Assembly (NCBI GenBank): GCA_019914945.1
Contig: CM034099.1
Location: forward strand, 14,683,923-14,747,922
DNA length: 64,000 nucleotides
Reading direction: 5' to 3'
Source: Typha latifolia
Taxonomy: Eukaryota; Streptophyta; Magnoliopsida; Poales; Typhaceae
Shown here: piece by piece, positions 1 through 9,315 of the stretch
How the letters are laid out: every line of letters starts with the position of its first letter
Position numbering within the stretch: the stretch's first letter is position 1
The notes under the pieces: generated by a model
Seen by the model: the letters and a program-made list of their open reading frames with translations, nothing else
What the model was told of the DNA's origin: nothing
Databases searched by the model: none
Program-made: the position numbers and the translations under genes

Positions 1-111
1 ATCTTTAAAAGTTTCTTCTATGGTCCTAGGGCAAAGCGCTTGTTCAGCCCGCTTGAATATCACTCTATAGCCTAAATAGAAAAGTGTTCTTCAACAAGGA
101 ATTTGGACATG

Positions 112-123
112 ACTTTGATACCA
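112..123 (-). promoter_or_regulatory. degenerate primer-binding site (iMet tRNA), minus-oriented LTR element
   Basis: The plus strand reads actttgatacca, the reverse complement of a decayed TGGTATCAGAGC site, which plant LTR retrotransposons use to anneal initiator Met-tRNA. It is followed two bases later by TGATA at 126, the terminal motif of the LTR that runs to about 1452. Bases 1-111 would be the untranslated leader of that minus-strand element, cut by the window edge. Similar sites at 12479, 13024 and 16536 support the reading. Confidence 0.5.
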
Positions 124-125
124 AA

Positions 126-1452
126 TGATATAGTCTTCCCTCAAAGTGGCTAATTTCGATCCACAACTGGTTCTAGACAAAAAATTATGGTTGAATTTTA
201 GAGGGATATTTTGGATGATTTACCTGTTGGAACCTTGTGAAATTTAGATATATTGTAGCCTAGAAGAACATTTTCAAAAAAAATCTAATATCTTGAGATT
301 TGGATGGCTAGATCGGAATATATTGTCCAATTAGTGGTTGGAGGTTGGGATGGATGGGCCTATCGGATAAAGTTTCGAACTGGTTCTAGATCGAACCCAA
401 GTCTAGGTCTAACTATATCGAGGTATTATTGATGCTCCATGTGGTGTACCCTCATTCTTTCCATGTTGTCTTGGTGTGGCTCGAGCATGATTGATTTAGC
501 CCAATCATCATCTTCACTAAACCTATTAGGACTCACCCTGTATTTGAGTCATCAAAAATTGGTATAACTATGGTGGCTGCCCTGTAGCCTAGGGAGGTGG
601 AGAGTTGTTACGAATTGGCTTGATCTGATTCATAGCGGTTGAGATTCAGATCTGCACAGAATTTGGGATCCGTGGGTGGAGGCACGGATTCCTAGTTATA
701 GGATGGAGGTGATGATGAAGTGGAGGCCGAGTAGTTGATTGAGGTGGCTCGACAATCGATGATGGTGGTGGTGGTTTGCGGATGCGGATGCGATAGATAG
801 TTGAAGGCTATGATTAGCCTACAACTGTGGTAAAAACTCTCTGAAAGGTAGAGATGGTTAAGATAAAGAGACGAAGGGGAAAAAGTAGGCCTGCCCTACG
901 GGACTAGGGGGATCGGTGGTAGAGGGAGATTAGAAGCTAGACGAGACCGTGCCAACGGAACAGATGGCGCTGGTTGGTGAAGAGAGAGGAGGGAGATGTA
1001 GAGGCCTGCGGCCAAGTTGAGAGAGATGTCTGGGCAAAAGCCAATTAATCTTTCATTCTAAGCATGCCTAAGATACAAGCCATAAGACCCTATTTATAGA
1101 GATTAAATCAAAATATCTAAAACAAATTTAACTAAACTAGTCTTTCTTATCTTCTCGGATTAACCCTTTATTTTTCCACAGATAGATTATGAATCTGAAG
1201 AAGTTATGAATACTAAAGTTATAGATCTGGAGGTTGACGATCTTATATAATTAGTTTGATATTATTCGAATATTTGTAGAATAATCTGCGAATATTTTAT
1301 CGAAACTATGCAGAGCTGGATTTAGCTAATTAAATAAAATCTTAATATACTAAAACTTTGACTAAACCACATAAAAATAATAAATAAAATAATTAGACTT
1401 TATCTATCAAGCCCAATGTCTTTCAAGGTGATCTGATCTAGTCTAAATCACA
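126..1452 (-). mobile_element. family G gypsy LTR (degenerate, minus orientation)
   Basis: No gene is visible. The segment aligns by eye with the minus-oriented LTR at 14760-15960 (shared stretches around 660-700, 890-960 and 1030-1100) and, reverse-complemented, with the LTR at 4460-4769 (the cttctaatc, ttcaccaac and ccgttggca blocks). A CTATTTATAG-type TATA motif near 1090-1100 fits an LTR promoter on the minus strand. The upper boundary is uncertain; it is set where plus-strand protease coding sequence of another element begins. It is longer than the 654-bp relative at 4460, so it may hold extra material at 1100-1440, an AT-rich part with no recognisable content. Confidence 0.55.
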
Positions 1453-1499
1453 TCAGGTCCATGAGGAGGCCGTAGAGGAGGGCGTAGAGGAAGATATCT

Positions 1500-1900
1500 G
1501 AGTTGAAATATTGATGCATGCATATTTAGGTACTTCCGTACCGAGGACATTATGACTGGACAGATTCATTAGAAAGCATTGTGTGCACATCCTCATCGAT
1601 TTGGGGAGTACACACAATTTTCTAGATGAGAGGTTAGTGAGGAGATTGGGCTTAGACGCCGAACCGACTTTGGGGTTTGATGTTACTATTGGAGACGACA
1701 CGAAGCTTCGGGCGGAGAGCTTGTGTCGCCGGGTCGATATACGGGTGCAAGGACACAACATCATTGTGGACTTGTATACATTGGCGCTGTGAGGAGCGGA
1801 CATTGTCCTAGGCACTCAGTGGTTACAAAGCTTGGGACCCATCACATTTGATTTCCAGAGCATGTGGATGAAATGGTTAGATGGCATTCGTTCTCCGCCG
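1500..1900 (+). pseudogene. retropepsin-like aspartic protease domain, broken
   Basis: The core reads HILIDLGSTHNFLDERLVRR at 1583 onward. Plant gypsy proteases have LIDSGSTHNF here, so the catalytic D-S/T-G has become D-L-G. After a TGA at about 1790 the frame continues with DIVLGTQWLQSLGPITFDF, the second conserved protease block (normally the DIVLG-WL motif). Upstream residues resemble the usual MHALLGTSVPRTL linker and contain another stop. The domain would release mature proteins from the polyprotein; the active-site change and stops make activity very unlikely. Confidence 0.8.
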
Positions 1901-2039
1901 ATTCCTGCGATGCAGCCGATGGTGGGGCTGCCTTGTGTGAGTGATTTGGCCTATCTTCTTCCGTTACGACCGGTAGGAGATGAGCCTCAAATGACTCCAG
2001 ATACTTAGGTAAATTTGCTGGACTGTTTGAGGAACCAAA

Positions 2040-2640
2040 GGAGTTGCCACCAAGACGAACGATGGAATATCGCATAGAGATTGTGCCTAGGGTTGCACCA
2101 ACGAACGTGAGGCCATTTCGGTATCCACATGTGCAAAAGAAAGTTTTCTCCAAGATGGTAGCCGAGATGTTAGAACAAGGCCTAATCCAACTAAGTCATA
2201 GCTCTTACTCATCGCCCGTACTATTGTTGTGAAAGAAGGATAAGACATGACATTTTTGTGTTGACTACCGAGCACTAAGTGCTATCACCGTCAAGAACCA
2301 GTATCCTATTCCGGTCATAGAGGAGCTACTGGACGAGCTTGCAAGGTTGACCATATTCTACAAGCTTGACTTGAGGGCCGGGTATGATCAAATTAAAGTT
2401 CACTCGACAGATGTGCATAAAACTGTATTTCGGACTCCGGACGGGCATTACGAGTTCCCGGTGATGCCCTTTGGTCTTACCAATGCTCTAGCTACTTTTC
2501 AAGGCCTCATAAATGATATTTTTCGGCCTCTACTGTGAAAGTATGTCCTGGTATTCTTTGACGATATTTTGGTATATAGTAGGACTGAATTAGAGCATTA
2601 ACGACATTTGGAGGATGTGCTGAACTTGTTAAAGCAAAAC
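2040..2640 (+). pseudogene. reverse transcriptase domain, broken
   Basis: The fragment shows the Ty3/gypsy RT landmarks in order: a PFRYPHVQK-like start, [55 protein letters not shown], then the catalytic FFDDILVYS box near 2560. The FFDD aspartates survive. At least four in-frame stops interrupt it. One of them (KT*HFCVDYR) stands where relatives have tryptophan, so TGG has become TGA. The domain would synthesise cDNA from element RNA. Confidence 0.9.
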
Positions 2641-3330
2641 CAGATGAAGATTAAAAAGTCCAAGTGCCTATGGGGAGTACCAAGTGGAGTATTTTGGCCA
2701 CATCATCTCAGCGGAAAGTATAGTGACGATCCTCAAAAGGTAGCATGCATGACTGCTTGGCCGATACCTACTACTACCACAACATTGCTAGGATTCTTGG
2801 GGCTGACCGAATATTATCGTCGCTTCATTGCCGGGTATAGCAAGATCGCTGCTACTCTCACTTCTATGCTAAGGAAGGACTCTTTTAGAGGGACGAATGA
2901 AGCCACTATAGTTTTTGAAAAATTAAAAACAACAATGACAACAGCGCCCGTTCTAGCTTTATCGGGCTTCACCAAAGAGTTCGTTGTGGAATGTGATGCG
3001 TCGGGAGTTGTCATAGGAGCTGTACTAATGCAACGAGAACGTCCCATAGCCTTTCTTAGCAAGACTTTATCACAAAAATCTTAACAATTATCGACTTATG
3101 AGAGAGAGATGTTGACAATTCTGTATGCGGTGATAAAGTGGGGCTTTATTTAATCGGTAGGAGATTCATTATCCAAACTAATCAAAGGAACCTTCCATAT
3201 TTTACGGGACAGCGTAATCACACTCCAGCATAGCATAGATGGGTCACAAAATTGCTAGGGTATGATTATGAAATTCAATACAAGAAGGGAACTGAAAATA
3301 GAGCGGTGGATGCACTATCGCGCCAACCCA
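2640..3330 (+). pseudogene. RT thumb/connection and RNase H domain, broken
   Basis: The sequence continues from RT with LLGFLGLTEYYRRFIAGYS (the conserved GFLGLT-YYRRFI block) and reaches the RNase H start APVLALSGFTKEFVVECDAS at about 2945-3000, where the D of ECDAS is the first catalytic aspartate. It continues with PIAFLSKTLSQKS and, after a stop at 3082, STYEREMLTILYAV. The last part, LGYDYEIQYKKGTENRAVDA at 3255, is the usual end of RNase H (normally KPGKEN-ADALSR). Stops and at least one frameshift around 3140-3250 break it. Confidence 0.85.
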
Positions 3331-3539
3331 ATACCGCTGAGCTCGCAGCCTATTCTTCTCCTACCTTTCCCTTCCTTGACGAGTTGAGATACGCATGTAC
3401 ATCTAGCCTAGATGTTTTGAGATTGTTACAGGTGGTGTTGGATGATTCAAAGCGCCATCCAGAGTTAGAGAATCGAGGCAGCTTGCCACTGGATCGCGGA
3501 TGCATTCGAGTGCCTGCAAATAATGGATTGCAGTAGAAA

Positions 3540-4140
3540 TTGTTACTCGGTTACCTAGCATGCCACACACGATTGTCTCCAATCATGATTGTGTATTTAT
3601 AAGCGACTTTTGGATGGAGTTTTTTAGATTGCAGGGGACTCAATTGAACTTCAGTTTGGCCTACCATCCATAGACAGACGGCCAAACTGAGGTGGTCAAT
3701 CGAGGCATTGAGCGCTACTTGCGGTGCTTTGTTGGATAGATGTCGAGACGATGGTTTGAGTTTTACCGTGGGTGGAGTGGTCTTACAATACCGCCTATCA
3801 CAGCAGCATTGGCATGACTCTATTCGAGGTGGTGTATGGGCGCACGGTTCTGACATTACGCGCTTATGATCCAGTGGCATCTGTAGATCGGACGGAGGTA
3901 GACTTAGCATTGATGGATAGAGACGCCACATTGAGAAGGTTGCGTGCCCATCTTAAACTTGCTCAAAACTGCATGAAACAAGTTTATGATCATAGCCATC
4001 AAGAACAGGAGTTCGACATCGACAGCTGGGTGTTTGTGAGAGTACAACCATATCGACAGATGACCTTGCATCTAATGCATAACCAAAAGTTAATGCATTG
4101 CTACTTTGGTCCATTTCGGGTGTTAGAGCGTATTAGTCCA
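3540..4140 (+). pseudogene. integrase, internally deleted and frameshifted
   Basis: The RNase H-proximal linker (PNTAELAAYSS, SLPLDRGCIRVP) runs to a stop at about 3535. About 40 bases later the frame matches only the second half of the integrase catalytic core: VFISDFWMEFFRLQGTQLNF, then a HPQTDGQTEVVNRGIERYLR-like block, with a stop in place of the base coding Q in HPQTDG. The HHCC zinc-binding region and the first catalytic aspartate are absent, so several hundred bases are missing. Downstream, WSYNTAYHSSIGMTLFEVVYGR at 3775 matches the conserved SYNT-YHSS-G-TPFE-VYGR block. Confidence 0.85.
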
Positions 4141-4141
4141 G

Positions 4142-4432
4142 TTGCATATCATTTGGAGCCTTCCGGAGGGGTCAAAAGTGTATTCTGTCTTCTATGTTTC
4201 ATTGCTGAGAGAGCACATTGGAGATCATGAGGTTGTTGGATCAGCTCTACTGGAGCCATTGGAGGAGACAGAGATCGTAGAGCTAGTTCGTGTACTTGCT
4301 AGGCGCCGACGATGTCATGGTACCAGATTAGAGATGGAGATTCTAGTTGAGTGCCTTGGCAAGCCATCCGATGAGGTGACATGGGAGTTGGAGATGGATA
4401 TCTTCGAGCGTTTCCCCGACTTTATACCTTGA
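4142..4432 (+). pseudogene. integrase C-terminus with chromodomain-like tail
   Basis: After a frameshift the frame reads SVFYVSLLREHIGDH (normally VFHVSLLR) and ends RLEMEILVECLGKPSDEVTW with a following IFERFPDFIP and a TGA stop. The EILVxWxGxPxDEATWE pattern is the chromodomain signature of plant chromoviruses; the first aromatic position reads C here rather than W. In active elements this tail steers insertion to marked chromatin. The stop is followed by a short purine-rich run and the LTR at 4460, as expected. Confidence 0.8.
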
Positions 4433-4459
4433 GAGCAAGGTAGAGGAAGCGTGGTGGGC

Positions 4460-4769
4460 TGATACACCTCATTAGAGTCTTTTTTTCTTGCATTAGTTAT
4501 TTTTTTCATTAAAATAAATTTCCTGTAGGTCGCGTTCGATCGGCGGGAGTCCACTAGAATTAGGGTTAATTATTGTCATTTTGGCTTATTGGCTAGCCTC
4601 TATAAAGGTGTGGATGGCGGCCAAAATCATTATGCTATTGAAAATTGGGTTCTTGCCTGTCTATCTTCTCTCTACCCTAATCTCTCTCCTCCCTCTTCAC
4701 CAACCTACCATCTCTACCGTTGGCAAGGTCTCTCCTAACTTCTAATCTTCCTAGTCTGTCGAGTTCTCC
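4460..4769 (+). mobile_element. family G LTR, left part (interrupted by T LTR)
   Basis: The LTR begins TGATA directly after the purine-rich stretch that follows the pol stop. Its other end, TATCA, lies at 12473-12477, giving a perfect 5-bp terminal inverted repeat. A TATA-like ctataaagg sits near 4602. At 4770 it is interrupted by the TGTAACGCCCC end of a family T LTR and resumes at 12134. Without the insertion it would be about 654 bp. The block around 4680-4760 matches the reverse complement of 900-1000, which ties it to the minus-oriented LTR at 126-1452. Confidence 0.75.
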
Positions 4770-6140
4770 TGTAACGCCCCTGCCCGGCACGGGCATGTGC
4801 ACGCCCACGTGCCAACATGGCACGTGTAGCTCACGCAACAGGTCGTGCGAGGCCCGTCATGCATAGATACACTCATGTGCATATATAATCATGACATCAT
4901 CAAATAAAACCTGCTAATATATCAATGCTCATATAATCCATCACCAAATAAACCATACTATTAACCAAATAAGTTTGTTAATATATGAATATCCAAGTTT
5001 GCAATAATATACACTAGACCACTACATAATCGGATAAGACCCACACAGGCCACACCAAACCATCAAGGTACAACTAAATTAACTAATACAAGAAAAAATA
5101 CTATGATTCGACCTGTATTATATAAATCATCATCTAATACAAAGGAGTACAAATATCAAATACTAGTACAACTCAAATTCTATATAATCTATCATCTATA
5201 CCATCTCGCATCTATAGCTCACCTAATCATCGCTCTAAAATATCTTCTCAAGATATCTCAAGTCGCTATCACGTACCACATATCTGAGAGGGTTAGAAAA
5301 AAAATAAAAAGAGTCATGGGCAAAAGGCTTAGTAAATAGAACTTACCCCAAATCAATGAAGTCAAATAAAGAGTAAATCAAGTACTAGATAATATGAATC
5401 AGAAAAAGCATCATATCATGATTGAGTTTATGAATGTGTCTTCAATAATAATATATATAAATGAAAAGTAGATAATATGTCACAACTGATAAAAGTATAT
5501 AACCCTCGATAATAAATAATTAAATCTCTATGTCATACTATCATCATAACTCTCTCTCAAATATGACACATGATGTATGCCGACCATGACCATGCTATGA
5601 TATCAGATGCAACCATACTATGATGTATATTGACCACTTGATAATCAAGTAATCAGATAATAATAAAATCATATACATTTCTCAACATCTCACTCATTAA
5701 TATCATCTATATATGTCATGATCATCCTAGACCACTATGCACAGTCAATACCCGGTGTCATGATCATCCTAGACCACTATGCACAGTCAACACCCGGTAT
5801 CTGGTCTCAACATCATGCCCGAAGGCTCAAATCTTACTCTGCCACCCGCAAAGAACCTGCTAGGGTATCAATAACCATCCAGACCAGGCACCCTTCTAGC
5901 TGATAGAGACCTCATGGGAATAACTTGCTACATATGCCTTAGCGAACAACATGTGTCCGAATGTCTGCTGCACACATAGACTAACGATCTCGGACGTAAG
6001 GCCAACAAGATTGCGACTATGTCGAGCAATCAATCATCCACCAAGCATGTCCTAACCCTCGTGCCCACTCGGGTATCCTCACACTTTCTATCAACTATCA
6101 TATCAATCACATTTCATGATTTTCTTCTAAATGATAGATC
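4770..6140 (-). mobile_element. family T long LTR, 3' half (minus orientation)
   Basis: Starts TGTAACGCCCC, the reverse complement of the T LTR 3' end, and is colinear in reverse with 9740-10328 (for example 4990-5050 against 10010-10090, and 5330-5360 against 9720-9760). Its other half is 10329-12133: the sequence just before 6140 and that just after 10328 match adjacent positions of the intact T LTR near 8100. So one minus-oriented T LTR was split by the plus-oriented T sequence at 6141-10328. No open coding frame of note; short frames such as 5103-5339 are chance. Confidence 0.75.
5715..5798. repeat. two tandem 42-bp units
   Basis: Units 5715-5756 and 5757-5798 differ by one base and both begin gtcatgatcatcctagacca. 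They lie inside the minus-oriented T LTR, at the place where the plus-oriented copy has its TAGCGTATG hairpin arrays and the region downstream of them. The unit length is a multiple of three, so a short frame reads through both units, but nothing suggests it is coding. Confidence 0.85.
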
Positions 6141-6350
6141 CCCAAAAAAAAAGACTAGTTACATGGCACGACATGGCTGGCCACAGTGTAGCCGGCCTCC
6201 TGCCATGCAGTGGCAGAAAGGGAGCGTGCCACGCCCCCCTCGCGTCGCCACAGCCAACCGGCTGTGGCCAGCTGGCCTCGACGGGCCCCAGCGCCGCCGC
6301 AGCCACCGCCAACCCCCCACCACCTCTCTTTCTCCCTCTACATCTCTCTT

Positions 6351-6400
<50 letters not shown>

Positions 6401-6555
6401 CGAGGCCGGCCTATCGCCGCCGCCGACGCCACCACCTCCGCGAGCTTTGGTGAGCTCCTTTCTCTCCCTTTCTCTCTCTCTCTCTTCCTCTCTCTCTCTC
6501 TCTCTCTCTCTCTCGCTCACACCTGAGCTCGGGCCCGTCGGAACCGAGCCGCCGG
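6141..6555 (+). mobile_element. family T LTR fragment, 5' part (plus)
   Basis: This piece resembles the first 400 bases of other T LTRs: an A-run, a ggcacgacatggctggcc block, the ccgctgtggccagctggcc/gggcccc block, then CT microsatellite. It compares with 28030-28450. The first bases (TGTAATAAC) are missing or degraded. It stops at ccgccgg where the complete T LTR at 6556 begins with TGTAATAACCC. No host flank separates the two, so this looks like insertion of one T copy into another followed by loss of the distal part. Confidence 0.65.
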
Positions 6556-6756
6556 TGTAATAACCCAAGCCCAAGTTAAAAAAAAAAGAAAAAAAAAGAA
6601 AAAAAGAAAAACTACACTGCATGGCACGACAGCTCGTGCCATGCAGTGGCAGCGGTGTTGGGCGCCACGCGCCCCAAGCGCCGGCCCGGCCAACCTAGCC
6701 GAGCCAGCTGGCGTGGTGGGCCCCTACCGCCGCCGCAGACCCCTCCCCACCGTTTC

Positions 6757-7104
6757 TCTCTCTCTCTCTTTCTCTCTCTCTCGGATTCATTCTCATCTTC
6801 CTCTCTTTCTCTCTCTCTCTCTAACAGCCCTTCTCTCTCTCTACCCGCTGCCGCTGCCACATCCACTAACGCCGATGAGCTTCCCTCCCTCTCTCTCTCT
6901 CTCTCTCTACCTCTCTTTCTCTCAGACCATCGGAGGATTGAGCTGTCGGCGAGAGGCCGGCCGCTGAGTGGCCACCAGTTGCCGCACCCCTCCCCTATGG
7001 CCCAACCTTCTTCCTCTTCTTCTTCTTCTTTCTTCTTCTTCTCCTTCTTCTTCTTCTTCTCTTTCTTCTTCCTCTCCTCTTCTTTCTTCCTTTCTCTCCC
7101 TGGC
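6757..7104 (+). repeat. polypyrimidine tract: CT-rich then CTT-rich
   Basis: Nearly uninterrupted pyrimidine on the plus strand: CT dinucleotide runs up to about 6930, a short mixed gap, then CTT/CCT runs from 7010. The same order (CT first, CTT second, then a palindrome, then AT-rich DNA) recurs at 28209-28800 and, on the opposite strand, at 11486-11960. It is therefore a fixed part of the T LTR and not a random microsatellite. Confidence 0.85.
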
Positions 7105-7200
7105 TACACTCTGCAAGGGGTGTTGGGCTCGGCCCAGCGCCCTTGTAGCGCCAAGCGGCGCAGGCTTGGCCCAAATACCCTTGCGGCGCCTTCTTTGTGC

Positions 7201-7229
7201 ATAGTCTTTGGGCTAAGCCCAAAGACTAT
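7201..7229. other. perfect hairpin in T LTR
   Basis: Two 14-base arms, atagtctttgggct and agcccaaagactat, are exact reverse complements around one central A. It lies just downstream of the polypyrimidine tract. A related palindrome, ttgggc-tcg-gcccag, lies about 80 bases upstream near 7124. Equivalent hairpins in other T copies (11446-11464, 28817-28835) have different arm sequences but still pair. Confidence 0.9.
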
Positions 7230-7243
7230 ATACAATTCTAGTT

Positions 7244-7246
<3 letters not shown>

Positions 7247-7279
<33 letters not shown>
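7247..7279. repeat. TA dinucleotide microsatellite
   Basis: A pure TA run of about 33 bases directly after the 7201 hairpin, at the start of the AT-rich middle part of the T LTR. Confidence 0.95.
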
Positions 7280-7284
<5 letters not shown>

Positions 7285-8234
7285 ATTAGTTTAGCTTAGT
7301 TAATTTAATGTATTTAAGTTATACAAATTAAATATAATTATATCATAGTTAGTATATAGTTCTAATTATATTATGTTTAGCAAAATACCTGCAATATAAA
7401 TTACTATTTTAATCCTAAGAAATTTTTAGGGTTATGTATGTATACTCTTACATAATTAATTGCAGTAACTTAATTATTATTTTCTTAATTATCAAAGAGA
7501 ATAGTAGACAGATAAAATATATTTTAAATACACTAGCAAATAATATAATTATGATTAATAAATAACAAAAACAAATATAGAATTGAAGAGTACATAATTA
7601 CAACTAAAAACTATCATTTTGTCGGGTTAATTTTAATTAATAGAAAAACTGACATGTTTGTTATAAATAATTTCAGATCTCGACCCCCCCTATTCAAGAG
7701 CCTGTAGACCTAGCTATCGAGGCTTGATCGTTATCGTAGCAGCGTGAGCGAGTGGTGATTTGGTATTTGCAGTGGTGTGAGTAGTCTTATCCCCTAGACG
7801 CCTTTCTTAAATTAGGTTATATTATATCTTATATACACGCATGTTTTGGCCTCCAGCATGATTATATGATTTTATCTAGAGATGATTTCAGTCAAGCATA
7901 TTTTATCATACATTTGATTAGGCTGATATGAGATATGAGTACATTGGTGATATATAGAGATGATTATACTATTATGATTTTTATGTCGGGATGATCTCTA
8001 TCATGAGTATGCATGTGATAGACTAGCAAAATTATACATGGTTAGAGTCGGCATTGCATCATTTTTCTCTCGGTTTCTTTACCACCTAAATTCCTGAGTT
8101 GCATGATCTGTTGTCGTACTGGATATATGCATATGATTTATCATGTATAAAAAATCATAAAAGTACAGGTGTATGTGATGTGATGTGATATGATATGATG
8201 GCTGAACAAGATCTTGGTCCGGACTGGTACTGGA

Positions 8235-8430
8235 CATACTCTTAGCGTATGACAGAGTATGGTGATGGCTGATGGTTGTACTCTGAGCGTATGATAGGGT
8301 ACAACTATCATTGTTATACCCTTAGCGTATGATAGGGTATGATTAATTTCTTCTGAGATACCCTTAGCGTATGGTAAGGTATGATTTATCTACAGAGATA
8401 CTCTTAGCGTATGACAGGGTATGCTCTGAG
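8235..8430 (+). repeat. array of 5 hairpins with constant TAGCGTATG-type loop (first duplicon)
   Basis: Five units with AGCGT at about 8244, 8286, 8324, 8366 and 8406, spaced about 40 bases. Each reads as a stem such as ATACCCT, a loop TAGCGTATG, and a closing AGGGTAT. One unit instead uses ATACTCT with AGAGTAT, keeping pairing on both sides. This suggests folding in RNA or single-stranded DNA matters, or that gene conversion acts on palindromes. Confidence 0.8.
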
Positions 8431-9114
8431 CTTGTGACATGATGTGTATCGAGTTTGGGGCTGGGTACCGTAGCCCAGCATGGTGGATAATATTTAGAGT
8501 TGAACGGATTTTAAAGAGATAAACGGCTAACATCATACTACTTAAATAATTTTAGATTCCGACCCCCTCTTTTCAAGATCCCATGGACTTAGCTATCGAG
8601 GCTTGATCATTGTCGTAGCAACATGAACGAGTGGTTGTTTGGTATTTACAGTGGTGGTGAGTAGTCTTATCCCTTAGACGCCTTTCTCAAATTAGGATAT
8701 ATTATATCTTATGTACACGCATGTTTTGGCCTCCAGCATGATTATATGATTTTATCTAGAGATGATTTCAGTCAAGCATATTTTATCATACATTTGATTA
8801 GGCCGATCTGAGATATGAGTACATTGGTGATATATATAGAGATGATTATACTGTTATGGTTTTTATGTCGGGATGATCTCTATCATGAGTATGCATGTGA
8901 TAGACTAGCAAAATTATACATGGTTAGAGTCGGCATTGCATCATTTTTCTCTCGGTTTCTTTACCACCTAAATTCCTGAGTTGCATGATCTGTTGTCGTA
9001 CCGGATATATGCATATGATTTATTATGTATAGAAAATTATAAAAGTATATGTGTATGTGATGTGATGTGATATGATGTGATGGCTGAAATGGTATCTGGT
9101 CCAGACTGGTACTG

Positions 9115-9315
9115 GACATACTCTTAGCGTATGGCAGAGTATGGTGATGGCTGATGGTTGTACTCTTAGCGTATGATGGGATACAACTATCATTGATATA
9201 CCCTTAGCGTATGGCAGGGTATGATTACTTTCTTTTGAGATACCCTTAGCGTATGGCAGGGTATGATTTATCTATAGAGATACTCTTAGCGTATGACAGG
9301 GTATGCTCTGAGCTT
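9115..9315 (+). repeat. array of 5 hairpins with constant TAGCGTATG loop (second duplicon)
   Basis: This is the counterpart of the 8235-8430 array in the second duplicon, again with five units about 40 bases apart. The first has the ATACTCT/AGAGTAT pair and the third and fourth have ATACCCT/AGGGTAT. Loop bases stay constant while spacers differ. No protein frame spans it. Confidence 0.8.

Larger units (their letters stand above)
1453..4459 (+). pseudogene. Ty3/gypsy chromovirus pol remnant (protease-RT-RNase H-integrase-chromodomain)
   Basis: A 5'-truncated pol polyprotein region, lacking gag, lies between a minus-oriented LTR on the left and its own LTR on the right. Domains run in Ty3/gypsy order: aspartic protease, reverse transcriptase, RNase H, integrase and a C-terminal chromodomain-like segment, which places it among chromoviruses. 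Reading is broken by many stops and frameshifts, for example TGA at about 2230 and 2536 and TAA near 2599 and 3082. The integrase is internally deleted. The retrotransposon would encode its own copying and insertion machinery; this copy cannot. A purine-rich stretch just before 4460 is the likely polypurine tract. The individual domains are listed separately. Confidence 0.9.

Noticed and set aside
6646..7299. 217-residue open frame rich in Ser and Phe
   Set aside because: Same cause: microsatellite of the T LTR. The opposite-strand Arg/Glu frames are also artefacts.
8235..9315. CRISPR-like array
   Set aside because: Regular spacing and constant loops, but units are hairpins of 25 bases with short similar spacers inside a plant LTR, with no cas genes.
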